NCBI RefSeq assembly: GCF_017854565.1
Contig: NZ_JAFMHJ010000014.1
Coordinates: 1-64,000, forward strand
Reading direction: 5' to 3'
DNA length: 64,000 nt
DNA from: Yoonia sp.
GTDB taxonomy: Bacteria > Pseudomonadota > Alphaproteobacteria > Rhodobacterales > Rhodobacteraceae
The notes under the pieces were generated by a model. The model searched no databases. It was not told where the DNA came from and saw only the letters and a program-made list of their open reading frames with translations. Numbering within the stretch: the stretch's first letter is position 1; each line of letters starts with the position of its first letter. The position numbers and the translations under genes were made by a program. Shown here one piece after another: positions 1 through 7,471 of the stretch.

Positions 1-62
1 TCAGCAAAAGCTGCGCCAGCAAATGCGACGATAGCTGTTGTTGTAAGAAGGATGCTTTTCAT
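1..62 (-). CDS. Secreted protein, 5' end only (possible porin)
   Basis: Only the first 20 codons lie in the window. They read MKSILLTTTAIVAFAGAAFA followed by D or E, a typical Sec signal peptide with one lysine near the start, a hydrophobic core and an A-x-A cleavage site. The ATG is on the minus strand at 62-60, preceded by GAGGGAATAAATCC. Rhodobacterales porins begin in a very similar way, but the mature protein is outside the window, so the porin call is only a guess. Confidence 0.6.
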   Translation of the reverse strand, partial: MKSILLTTTAIVAFAGAAFA

Positions 63-288
63 GGATTTATTCCCTCGTGTTGTGCATTCCCAAGAATGCC
101 AGTGTTACTAGCATTGAGGTCTAACTGCGCCTTACCGGCTGCACACTCAAGCTAAATGGACCCGCCGAATGTCAGTCTAAAAAAAATGGTGCATCAAGGA
201 CACACCGCCATTTCAGCCATGACATCTGCGGTAAATATCCCTATTTCCGGTGCAAACCCCATCTAATCCATGTTTTCAGGAGCGTTTC

Positions 289-942
289 ATGTCCCTCGCC
301 GATATTCAGGCACGTATGTTGACCGCCTGCACCGCCGCCGGTCGGCAGGTTTCGGACGTCAACCTGATTGCCGTATCCAAAGTGCAGCCCGATGCACGTG
401 TCGCTGCCGTCCTTGACCAAGGGCATCGAATCTTTGGCGAAAACAAAGTGCAGGAGGCGGCAGGCAAGTGGCCCGCGTTCCGCGCACAGTATCAAGGTGT
501 CGCGGTCCACCTGATTGGCCCGCTGCAAACCAACAAGACCCGCCAAGCGATGGAACTGTTTGATGCCATCCACACGGTTGACCGGCCAAAGCTGGCGACA
601 GCCCTTGCCCGGCTGGCGCAGGACATGGGGTCCTGTCCCGATTTGTTCATTCAGGTGAACACCGGCGAAGAGCCGCAAAAGGCGGGCGTGCTGCCCGCCG
701 ATGCCGACGCATTCGTGGCCGAGGTGCGTGCGCTTGACCTGCCCTTGACGGGCCTGATGTGCATCCCCCCCGTGGATGAGGAACCATCGTTGCATTTCGC
801 ACTGCTTGCCAAGATCGCAGCGCGGAACGGCCTAAAGGGTCTGTCGATGGGGATGAGCGGTGACTTTGAAACCGCTATCGCGCTTGGCGCGACCCACATC
901 CGCGTCGGCTCGGCCATCTTTGGCGCGCGTGTGCCGGGGTGA
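289..942 (+). CDS. YggS family PLP-binding protein
   Basis: Pyridoxal phosphate homeostasis protein of the YggS/PROSC family (217 aa), a cytosolic single-domain TIM-barrel PLP carrier related to the N-terminal domain of alanine racemase. The PLP lysine is expected at K31 in LIAVSKVQPD. Other family signatures are the FGENKVQE stretch, HLIGPLQTNK, and the C-terminal LSMGMSGDFETAIALGATHIRVGSAIFG. The track start at 250 is too early: the ATG at 289 has AGGAG upstream and gives the usual N-terminus. It overlaps the next gene by four bases (GTGA), so the two are probably co-translated. Confidence 0.93.
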   Translation: MSLADIQARMLTACTAAGRQVSDVNLIAVSKVQPDARVAAVLDQGHRIFGENKVQEAAGKWPAFRAQYQGVAVHLIGPLQTNKTRQAMELFDAIHTVDRPKLATALARLAQDMGSCPDLFIQVNTGEEPQKAGVLPADADAFVAEVRALDLPLTGLMCIPPVDEEPSLHFALLAKIAARNGLKGLSMGMSGDFETAIALGATHIRVGSAIFGARVPG

Positions 943-1583
943 GCGACTATAACCCACCCAACGATCCGCTTGTCATTCTGCATGATGATCACGAGGTGAT
1001 CCTTGTCGATAAACCCAGCGGCCTGTTGTCGGTGCCCGGCAAGGGGCCCGGTCTGACGGATTGCCTGATGGCGCGGGTGCTGGCCGTCTTTCCGACCGCG
1101 CTGCTGGTGCATCGGCTGGATCGTGACACATCGGGCGTGATGATATTTGCGCTGACGCCCCATGCCCAGCGCCATCTGGGGCTACAGTTTGAAAAGCGGC
1201 AGACGAAAAAGACGTATATCGCGCGGGTCTGGGGCGAAATGACCGAAAAGACGGGCACAGTTGATCTGCCCCTGATCGTGGATTGGCCGAACCGGCCAAG
1301 GCAGATGGTGGATCATGAAAACGGCAGGCAGGCGCAAACCGACTGGCGCGTCATGCGCAGCGGAAAGGGCGAAACCCGCGTCAAGCTGACGCCACGCACC
1401 GGGCGGTCGCATCAACTGCGGGTGCATATGCTGGCCCTTGGGCATCCCATATTGGGCGATCCGTTCTATGCAACCGGCCCCGCGCAGGACTTTCCACGGC
1501 TAATGCTACATTCCGAAACGCTGCAGTTCCGCCACCCCGATGGGGGAAAGGGCATACGCGTCACCGCAAAATGCCCGTTCTAG
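939..1583 (+). CDS. RluA-family pseudouridine synthase
   Basis: Enzyme of about 214 aa that isomerises uridine to pseudouridine in rRNA or tRNA. The catalytic aspartate is D61 in HRLDRDTSG. The DKPSGLLSVPGKG segment near residue 24 and the C-terminal GRSHQLRVHMLALGHPILGDPFY block are standard for the RluA/RsuA catalytic domain. There is no S4 domain, so it resembles the short RluA type. The GTG start overlaps the yggS stop. Its TAG stop shares the four bases CTAG with the stop of the convergent hydrolase gene. The target uridine cannot be read from sequence. Confidence 0.9.
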   Translation: MSDYNPPNDPLVILHDDHEVILVDKPSGLLSVPGKGPGLTDCLMARVLAVFPTALLVHRLDRDTSGVMIFALTPHAQRHLGLQFEKRQTKKTYIARVWGEMTEKTGTVDLPLIVDWPNRPRQMVDHENGRQAQTDWRVMRSGKGETRVKLTPRTGRSHQLRVHMLALGHPILGDPFYATGPAQDFPRLMLHSETLQFRHPDGGKGIRVTAKCPF

Positions 1584-2179
1584 GTATTTCCCAGAAACGC
1601 CTGCACCGCTGCAACCTCGCTTTGGGCAATCTCGTGTCTGCCGGAATGCCAAATTAATTGAACATCCGCGCCCTGCTGCGCAAGATAAGTGGCAAGCGCC
1701 TGGGTCTGGGGCGCGAGGCAAATCGGGTCGTGTTGCCCGGCCGTAATCAGTACGCGCCGCCCTTTCAGACCCGGTTGCGGGGCCGGGGTCCATGGAATCA
1801 GCGGATGCAGCAAGATCAGATCATCGACAAGATCGGGGTGCTGCAAGGCGACAGCCGCCAGAATATTGGCCCCGTTTGAATAGCCAAGCCCGACAGTGCG
1901 CGATGGCAAGGCAGACGCAATTTCATCGGCGATGAACGCTGCCATGGTCGCCGTCCGGTGCGCCAAATCATCCATATCATAGACGCCTTCGCCCCTGCGA
2001 CGGAAATACCGCAGCGCGCCACCCTCTGCCACGTCACCGCGTGGCGACGTGATATGGGCATCCGGCATGACCTGTTCGGCAAACCCGTGAAACTGGTCTT
2101 CGGTGCCGCCGGTGCCGTGAAACGTCAGAAACAGCGGTTGGTCCGCTGCTCCTTTCGTGCGCTTTGCAACATAGGTCAT
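1580..2179 (-). CDS. Alpha/beta hydrolase, carboxylesterase/MhqD type
   Basis: Serine hydrolase of 199 aa in the phospholipase/carboxylesterase group. The catalytic triad can be read: S101 in GYSNGA, D151 in AGQHDP and H182 in SGRHE. The oxyanion region is HGTGGTEDQF near residue 21. No signal peptide, so cytosolic. The ATG at 2179 lies one base after the stop of the upstream ring-cleaving dioxygenase gene, so the two form an operon. In Bacillus the same pair (MhqO and MhqD) is induced by quinones and degrades aromatic electrophiles; a similar role here is inferred from the pairing, not proven. Confidence 0.85.
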   Translation of the reverse strand: MTYVAKRTKGAADQPLFLTFHGTGGTEDQFHGFAEQVMPDAHITSPRGDVAEGGALRYFRRRGEGVYDMDDLAHRTATMAAFIADEIASALPSRTVGLGYSNGANILAAVALQHPDLVDDLILLHPLIPWTPAPQPGLKGRRVLITAGQHDPICLAPQTQALATYLAQQGADVQLIWHSGRHEIAQSEVAAVQAFLGNT

Positions 2180-2180
2180 G

Positions 2181-3110
2181 TCAGTCGTCCAACGGCTGCA
2201 GCAGACCTTCCAGACGCGCACGCAAATGTTCGTGCTGGCTGGGCAGTTTCAGAGCCTCGCCCAGATGGGCCGTATCTTCATCCCGATCAAAGCCCGGCTC
2301 GTTGGTGGCCACCTCGAACAGAACACCACCTGGCGTGCGGAAGTAGATCGCATAAAAGTAGTCGCGGTCGATAACCGGCGTGACCTGATAACCCGTGTCG
2401 ATCAGCGCCTCGCGCACCTCCAGCTGGCGGGCACGGTTTTCGACGGCAAAGGCGATGTGGTGAACGGACCCGGCACCCTGTTGGGCGCGGGGGGCATCTG
2501 GCGTCACCTCGAGGTCGATCACGTTCGCATCATTGCCGCCCGGCACGATGAAGCGCGTGACATTGTCCTGCGTGTCACCCTTTTCATAGCCCATGAACTG
2601 CAACAATTCGCCGGTCACGTCTCCGTCGCGCAACCGCATGTCAGCCGAATGGAACCCCCGGATACCCATTTCCGCGCTCACGCCATTGCCGGTCCATGGG
2701 CTGCGTTCATCATCGCTTTCCACCAATGCAAAGCCGTCGCCATCGGGGCCGTCAAAAAGCACGCGCTTCTGACCAAAACGGGTATCTTGGGACAGGCCCG
2801 TCACGGCAAACGTGGCCAGTCGGTCAAGCCAGGCCTGCGATGAACCCGTCGGAATACTAAACGACGCGCGGCCCACTTCGCCCGCACCATGTGTCCCGCG
2901 CCCGGCATTGGGGAATGGGAAATAGGTCATGACTGTGCCGGGGGTCCCGGCCTCATCCCCGTAGTAGAGGTGATAGACGTCGGGGGCATCAAAGTTCACT
3001 GTCTTCTTGACTCGGCGCAGGCCAAGGACATTGGTAAAAAACGCGTTGTTTTCGCGTGCATCCCGCGCAATCGACGTGACGTGATGCAGACCTTTGATTT
3101 GTTTGATCAT
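2181..3110 (-). CDS. VOC-family ring-cleaving dioxygenase, MhqO type
   Basis: Protein of 309 aa with two vicinal-oxygen-chelate modules, similar to extradiol-type hydroquinone dioxygenases (MhqO/PcpA group). Candidate metal ligands are a histidine in GLHHVTSI (residues 9-10), a histidine in SVHHIAFAV early in the second module and the glutamate of GGVLFEVATNEP. These are the positions expected for an Fe(II) 2-His-1-carboxylate site. The ATG is preceded by GGAGAGATACC. It is followed after one base by the hydrolase gene. The exact substrate is not evident. Confidence 0.88.
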   Translation of the reverse strand: MIKQIKGLHHVTSIARDARENNAFFTNVLGLRRVKKTVNFDAPDVYHLYYGDEAGTPGTVMTYFPFPNAGRGTHGAGEVGRASFSIPTGSSQAWLDRLATFAVTGLSQDTRFGQKRVLFDGPDGDGFALVESDDERSPWTGNGVSAEMGIRGFHSADMRLRDGDVTGELLQFMGYEKGDTQDNVTRFIVPGGNDANVIDLEVTPDAPRAQQGAGSVHHIAFAVENRARQLEVREALIDTGYQVTPVIDRDYFYAIYFRTPGGVLFEVATNEPGFDRDEDTAHLGEALKLPSQHEHLRARLEGLLQPLDD

Positions 3111-3205
3111 GGTATCTCTCCTATCCGTTGCGGCATAGATAAAGAATTCATGATCGCGCTAAAGGCCAAATGGCGCACCTATTTGGTGCGCCGACGCACA
3201 TGACG

Positions 3206-4645
3206 CTATTCGGCAGCCCAGCCTGAAATCACTTTTACCTCTAAAAACTCCTCAATCCCCCAGACACCGCCTTCGCGGGCGCGGCCGGACATCTTGACGC
3301 CGCCAAAAGGCGCGCCCGCAGCGCGCGACTTGCCGTTCATCTCGACCATGCCAGAGCGCAGGGCGAGGGCCATGCGATTGCGCTTGGCGCCATCTTGGGA
3401 CTGGACATAGTTTGTCAGACCATAAGGCGTGTCATTGGCAATAGCGACCGCCTCTTCCTCGGTTTCGAACGGAATGATGGACAGGACCGGGCCAAAGATT
3501 TCTTCGCGCGCGATCCGCATGTCATTATTCACGTCCGCAAAAATCGTAGGGCGCACAAAATACCCCCGGTTCACACCCTCGGGCAGACCAAGACCGCCAG
3601 CGACCAGACGGGCGCCTTCCTCGATGCCCACAGCGATCATGCTTTGTATCTTTTCCCACTGGGTCTTGTTCACAACCGGCCCGATATGCCGGCCCGGCTC
3701 GCTTGCAGGGCCGACACTGATCTTGCCCGCGACCTCGGCTGCGGTTTCAACGGCCTGGTCATAAATCGACCGCTCCACCAGCATCCGGGTCGGCGCATTG
3801 CACGATTGGCCAGAGTTTTGCATGCACTGGATAACGCCACGCTTTACCGCCTTTGGATCGGCATCCGCAAAGATCACGTTCGCGCCCTTGCCACCCAGCT
3901 CCAGCGTCACGCGCTTGAGCGTTTCAGCCGCCGCAAGCGAGATCGCCTTGCCCGCACGCGTCGATCCGGTAAAGCTGATCATGGCCACGTCATCATGGCG
4001 CGACAGCTGACTACCCACACCCATGCCATCGCCATTCACCAGATTGAACACACCATTAGGAACGCCGGCATCATGAACAAATTCGGCAAACAGGATCGAC
4101 GATAGCGGTGCCTCTTCGGACGGTTTCAGCACGATCGTGCAGCCCGCCAGCAGGGCGGGGATCACCTTGAGCGTGACCTGATTCATCGGCCAGTTCCATG
4201 GGGTGATCAGGCCGACAACGCCAATCGGGTCCAGCGCAATGCGATCATTTGGGGTATGCGGCCCCAGCGGGCGGATCCACTCCACCTCCTCGAATGCGGT
4301 CAGGAAATTTTCAAGGTGCCACGGAAGGCATGGCGCCTGACTGTCACGGGCCATGTCGATGGGGGCACCCATTTCAAGACTGATGGCCGCGGCCATTTCT
4401 TCTTTGCGATCTTCGTACTGCGCCAAGATCGCCTTGACATATTTCGCGCGCTCCGCCGGTGCCGTCGCTGACCATGCGGGGAATGCCTCGGTCGCCGCTT
4501 CAACCGCGCTATCTGTATCGGCCTGATCACCCAGCGAAATAATGGCGCACGCTTCCTCGGTTGATGGATCAATGACAAGACAGTCGCGGGCCTTGACAGG
4601 GGCAACCCAGTTGCCGTTGATGTAGAAGTTGCGTTTGTCGATCAT
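3206..4645 (-). CDS. NAD(P)-dependent aldehyde dehydrogenase
   Basis: Aldehyde dehydrogenase of 479 aa, oxidising an aldehyde to the acid. Visible motifs are the cofactor region TPWNWPMNQ, the loop FTGSTRAG, the general-base glutamate in VTLELGGKGANV, the catalytic cysteine in NSGQSCNAPTR and the EEIFGPVLSIIPF block. The track start is 18 codons early; MIDKRNFYINGNW at 4645 is preceded by AGGAG and matches family N-termini. It lies upstream of and in the same direction as the dioxygenase/hydrolase pair, with a 95-base gap, and is divergent from a peroxiredoxin, which suggests a shared stress response. Substrate unknown. Confidence 0.93.
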   Translation of the reverse strand: MIDKRNFYINGNWVAPVKARDCLVIDPSTEEACAIISLGDQADTDSAVEAATEAFPAWSATAPAERAKYVKAILAQYEDRKEEMAAAISLEMGAPIDMARDSQAPCLPWHLENFLTAFEEVEWIRPLGPHTPNDRIALDPIGVVGLITPWNWPMNQVTLKVIPALLAGCTIVLKPSEEAPLSSILFAEFVHDAGVPNGVFNLVNGDGMGVGSQLSRHDDVAMISFTGSTRAGKAISLAAAETLKRVTLELGGKGANVIFADADPKAVKRGVIQCMQNSGQSCNAPTRMLVERSIYDQAVETAAEVAGKISVGPASEPGRHIGPVVNKTQWEKIQSMIAVGIEEGARLVAGGLGLPEGVNRGYFVRPTIFADVNNDMRIAREEIFGPVLSIIPFETEEEAVAIANDTPYGLTNYVQSQDGAKRNRMALALRSGMVEMNGKSRAAGAPFGGVKMSGRAREGGVWGIEEFLEVKVISGWAAE

Positions 4646-4680
4646 GTCCAAACTCCTGAAGTATTCATCTAAGGTGTCGC

Positions 4681-4746
4681 ACCGCCGCTGATTAAGCACA
4701 AGCGGCGGTGGCGCTGACGGTGCTTAATCACTATATTGATCAATAT
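4681..4746. promoter_or_regulatory. Nested inverted repeats in divergent promoter region
   Basis: Three dyads sit between the aldehyde dehydrogenase and peroxiredoxin genes. First, ACCGCCGCT (4681-4689) with AGCGGCGGT (4701-4709). Second, TGATTAAGCAC (4689-4699) with GTGCTTAATCA (4720-4730), which interlocks with the first. Third, a perfect 14-bp palindrome ATATTGATCAATAT (4733-4746). These look like operators or mutually exclusive hairpins controlling one or both genes. The binding protein is not known. Confidence 0.6.
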
Positions 4747-4770
4747 TTACTACCTACAAGGAGCATCGCA

Positions 4771-5424
4771 ATGAGCTTGCGCATTAACGATACAATCCCC
4801 AACCTCACGGTTGAAACCGATCAGGGCACATTTTCCCTGCACGAATGGATCGGCGACAGCTGGGCGATCCTGTTTTCACACCCCAAGGATTTCACGCCCG
4901 TTTGCACGACCGAGTTCGGCGCCGTGGCACAGCTTGCCGATGAATGGGAAAAGCGCGGCACCAAGGTTATGGGTATCAGCGTTGACGGGGTCGAGGACCA
5001 TAAGAAGTGGAAAGGCGATATTGAATCTTTTGCCCAAGCCAAGGCCGGTTTCCCGATCATCGCGGACGAAGGGCTGGAAGTCGCGAAAGCCTTCGACATG
5101 TTGCCTGCCGACGCTTACCTGCCCGATGGACGCACCCCGGCTGACAGCGCGACAGTGCGGGCGGTCTTTATCATCGGACCGGACAAGAAGCTGAAACTGT
5201 CGATGACATACCCGATGAACGTAGGCCGCAACTTTGCCGAAGTGCTCCGCGCGCTGGATGGCCTGCAAACTGCAAACGGCAAGGGCGTCGCAACGCCCGC
5301 GAACTGGAATGTCGGTGATGATGTGATCATCCCGACGTCGGTCAGTGACGCGGACGCAACGGCCAAATATGGCGCCTTCACGACTGTACTGCCATACCTG
5401 CGGACAACAAAACTAAACGACTGA
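4771..5424 (+). CDS. 1-Cys peroxiredoxin (Prx6 type)
   Basis: Thiol peroxidase of 217 aa reducing H2O2 and organic hydroperoxides in the cytosol. The peroxidatic cysteine is C45 in the signature DFTPVCTTE, and the downstream DGVEDHKKW and SMTYPMNVGRNFAEVLR stretches match the Prx6/AhpC-TSA 1-Cys group with its long C-terminal domain. The track start is 21 codons early; the ATG at 4771 has AAGGAGC in front. It is transcribed divergently from the aldehyde dehydrogenase and ends at a strong hairpin terminator. Confidence 0.93.
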   Translation: MSLRINDTIPNLTVETDQGTFSLHEWIGDSWAILFSHPKDFTPVCTTEFGAVAQLADEWEKRGTKVMGISVDGVEDHKKWKGDIESFAQAKAGFPIIADEGLEVAKAFDMLPADAYLPDGRTPADSATVRAVFIIGPDKKLKLSMTYPMNVGRNFAEVLRALDGLQTANGKGVATPANWNVGDDVIIPTSVSDADATAKYGAFTTVLPYLRTTKLND

Positions 5425-5443
5425 TCTGCCACGCGACCAGACG

Positions 5444-5470
5444 GGCCCCGCCAACATGCGGGGCCTTTTT
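5444..5470 (+). terminator. Rho-independent terminator after peroxiredoxin
   Basis: Eight-base-pair stem GGCCCCGC / GCGGGGCC with a six-base loop CAACAT, followed by TTTTT. Confidence 0.9.
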
Positions 5471-5723
5471 CGTTTCAGGCCCGAGATGACATCGCGAGGC
5501 CAAAGACGTTTCTGCATCTTCGATTCCCCCCCCCAAAAAAGCCGATCATGCACGCAACTGTTGTGCAACCTTCCTTCGAATCCACGAACGGCCAGCAAAG
5601 CGCCCAACGGGACCACTCCCGTATTTTCTTGATCACGGTCCGTTTGAAAATTGATCTTGATCAGCCGTCAGGCCATGCGCTGCGGTATTCAAAGCCACGA
5701 ATATGTTAGTAGGAGGGTAGAAA

Positions 5724-6545
5724 ATGACTAATAAACCATCAAAATCCTTGCGTCAGCTTTTGAATGGCGTTGCCGTTTCGGGGCTCGCCCTTGGGGCTCT
5801 TACCCTGACGACCGTCATGCCGTTTGATGTTTTGGGTGGCGCAGCACTTGCGCAGCACGACGGCGAAGATGGCCATGATGGCGAAGAAGGTTCAGGCGGC
5901 AACGGTCCTGGCCAACCCGGCGGTAATCCCAATCCCGGCGGCGGCGGGCAAGGGGGCGGCGGTCACGACGGCGAAGATGGCGGTCACGACGGCGACACCG
6001 GGGGCGGCGAACCTGATTCTGACTCCGACGGGCGCGGACCAAACTACGGGCAGCCCGGTGATGCTGACACGCGGGGCGGCAGGCCCGTCTGGGCGCAGGA
6101 AGGCATACCAGAGGTCGAGATGGGCAGGCTGAACGTCGTCCGCGCACCTGCAAGGGTATTGGATCAGGCGCTGGCCGAAGCGCTTTTGACGTTTACGCCG
6201 GAAATGGCGGCGTTCTATAATCTCAGCCTTGATGATGCGATTGAGACGCTGCGCACCGAATTCGGCGACCTGACCATCATCGATTCGCCCCTGCAGAATC
6301 TGGGATTGCTGCGGGATGCGCTGGACGGGACATCCGACCTTGCCGCGCTTGGCGTTACATCTTCGGTCAACACCCTGATCCCTATTTTTCTCGGCGTGGC
6401 GGCCGACAAGACCGTCGAGATCACCCCGGATACGGCCTATGCGGTCGCGTACATCTTGGGTTTTGAACTGACGGCCGCGCAGGCGACACTGCTTGCCCAA
6501 GAGGCCGACGATGTCCGCGAGGCCGTGCTTGAAGGGCATGGATAA
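5724..6545 (+). CDS. Secreted Gly/Asp/His-rich protein, unrecognised
   Basis: Protein of 273 aa that I do not recognise. Residues 1 to about 43 form a signal peptide ending ALA. A low-complexity stretch of roughly 70 residues follows, made of repeated HDGEDG / HDGEEG / HDGDTGG units and Gly-Pro-Asn runs; it is probably disordered, acidic and able to bind divalent metals. From about residue 120 the chain becomes an ordinary, mainly helical domain (for example ARVLDQALAEALLTFTPEMAAFYNLSLDDAIETLR). AGGAGGG precedes the ATG. A putative outer-membrane barrel gene follows after 66 bases in the same direction. Metal binding and any joint function are inference. Confidence 0.8.
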   Translation: MTNKPSKSLRQLLNGVAVSGLALGALTLTTVMPFDVLGGAALAQHDGEDGHDGEEGSGGNGPGQPGGNPNPGGGGQGGGGHDGEDGGHDGDTGGGEPDSDSDGRGPNYGQPGDADTRGGRPVWAQEGIPEVEMGRLNVVRAPARVLDQALAEALLTFTPEMAAFYNLSLDDAIETLRTEFGDLTIIDSPLQNLGLLRDALDGTSDLAALGVTSSVNTLIPIFLGVAADKTVEITPDTAYAVAYILGFELTAAQATLLAQEADDVREAVLEGHG

Positions 6546-6611
6546 ATCTGGAGCAGCGTCTGCCACGCAGGCTGGCCCACGCCAACAAGACCAAAAACAA
6601 GGATACGAGTG

Positions 6612-7415
6612 ATGAAACCGATAACAATTACTGCGGGCGCATTATTTGCCGCAATCTTCATTGCGCCAGCAGCACAGGCCGAAGTGCAACCGGCGATATT
6701 TGGGGCGGAACAACCCCGCAACGAGAGCGTTTTCTACGTGCCCTATGCTCGGTTTGGGTTGGGCGCTGAATCTGCACAGTTCGATGATGCCTATTGGGAA
6801 TCTCCGGGTCAGGATGATCCGCGGGTGTTCTTTGATCTGCCCGACGAGACCGGCGCGATGGGATATGCGGCGTTGGGTGTGGACTGGGGCAAAGGTGTGC
6901 GCGCTGAAATCGCTGTGCTAGGCTTTGGTGAAAAAGGTGTTGCCGGACCTTGGTCCTATACGGAACCCGCCAGCGAAGGGCCCCATGCGTCGATGTCAGG
7001 GACCGTTTCATCGGGCGCGTTGATGGCAAATGTCTTTGTGTCGCCGCTTGAGGTACAGGGAAATACCGGGCGTTTTCAGCCGTTTGTGATGGCAGGGATC
7101 GGTGCCGCGCGAAATGATATGGGTGATTGGACACGGACAAATCCCGACAAGATCGGAAACGAAGTGCGGAGCTTTGAAGGCGACGCCAACACGGATGTTG
7201 CGTGGGCGATTGGGTTGGGTGCGGCCTGGCAAATCGGGGAGCGGGGGCAGAAGCCGGTGATGCTGGAACTGATGTACCAACATGTCGATCTTGGGCGCGC
7301 CCAAGGTGGCAGCATGCCGTTACCCGGCTCTGAAACCTCGGAGCCGCGCGAGCCGTTTGGTTTTGATGTGAAAACCGACGTTGTGTCAGTCGGGGTCCGT
7401 ATCCCGATCCGCTAA
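6612..7415 (+). CDS. Putative outer-membrane beta-barrel protein
   Basis: Protein of 267 aa with a signal peptide MKPITITAGALFAAIFIAPAAQA, then alternating-residue strands typical of OmpA-like or OmpW-like barrels (VPYARFGLGAE, MGYAALGVDWG, FQPFVMAGIGAA, VAWAIGLGAAWQIG, PVMLELMYQHVDLG) and a final strand VVSVGVRIPIR. The number of strands fits an eight-stranded barrel. A GTG directly upstream (6609) is possible but the ATG gives a normal signal peptide. It probably shares a transcript with the GD-rich secreted protein. No specific family could be named. Confidence 0.75.
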   Translation: MKPITITAGALFAAIFIAPAAQAEVQPAIFGAEQPRNESVFYVPYARFGLGAESAQFDDAYWESPGQDDPRVFFDLPDETGAMGYAALGVDWGKGVRAEIAVLGFGEKGVAGPWSYTEPASEGPHASMSGTVSSGALMANVFVSPLEVQGNTGRFQPFVMAGIGAARNDMGDWTRTNPDKIGNEVRSFEGDANTDVAWAIGLGAAWQIGERGQKPVMLELMYQHVDLGRAQGGSMPLPGSETSEPREPFGFDVKTDVVSVGVRIPIR

Positions 7416-7432
7416 GGGCACAAGAAACGGTT

Positions 7433-7471
7433 GACCTGCCCCAATAGAATGGGGCAGGTCGCGTTATTTTT
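7433..7471 (+). terminator. Hairpin terminator between convergent genes
   Basis: Ten-base-pair perfect stem GACCTGCCCC / GGGGCAGGTC, loop AATAGAAT, then GCGTTATTTTT. It ends at the stop of the convergent pnp gene and serves mainly the plus-strand barrel gene. Confidence 0.85.

Noticed and set aside
2178-2843. 221-aa plus-strand ORF
   Set aside because: Antisense to the well-supported ring-cleaving dioxygenase.
5526-5540. C9A6 homopolymer, and G9 near 17030
   Set aside because: Both are intergenic; more likely slippage-prone or error-prone sequence than functional elements.
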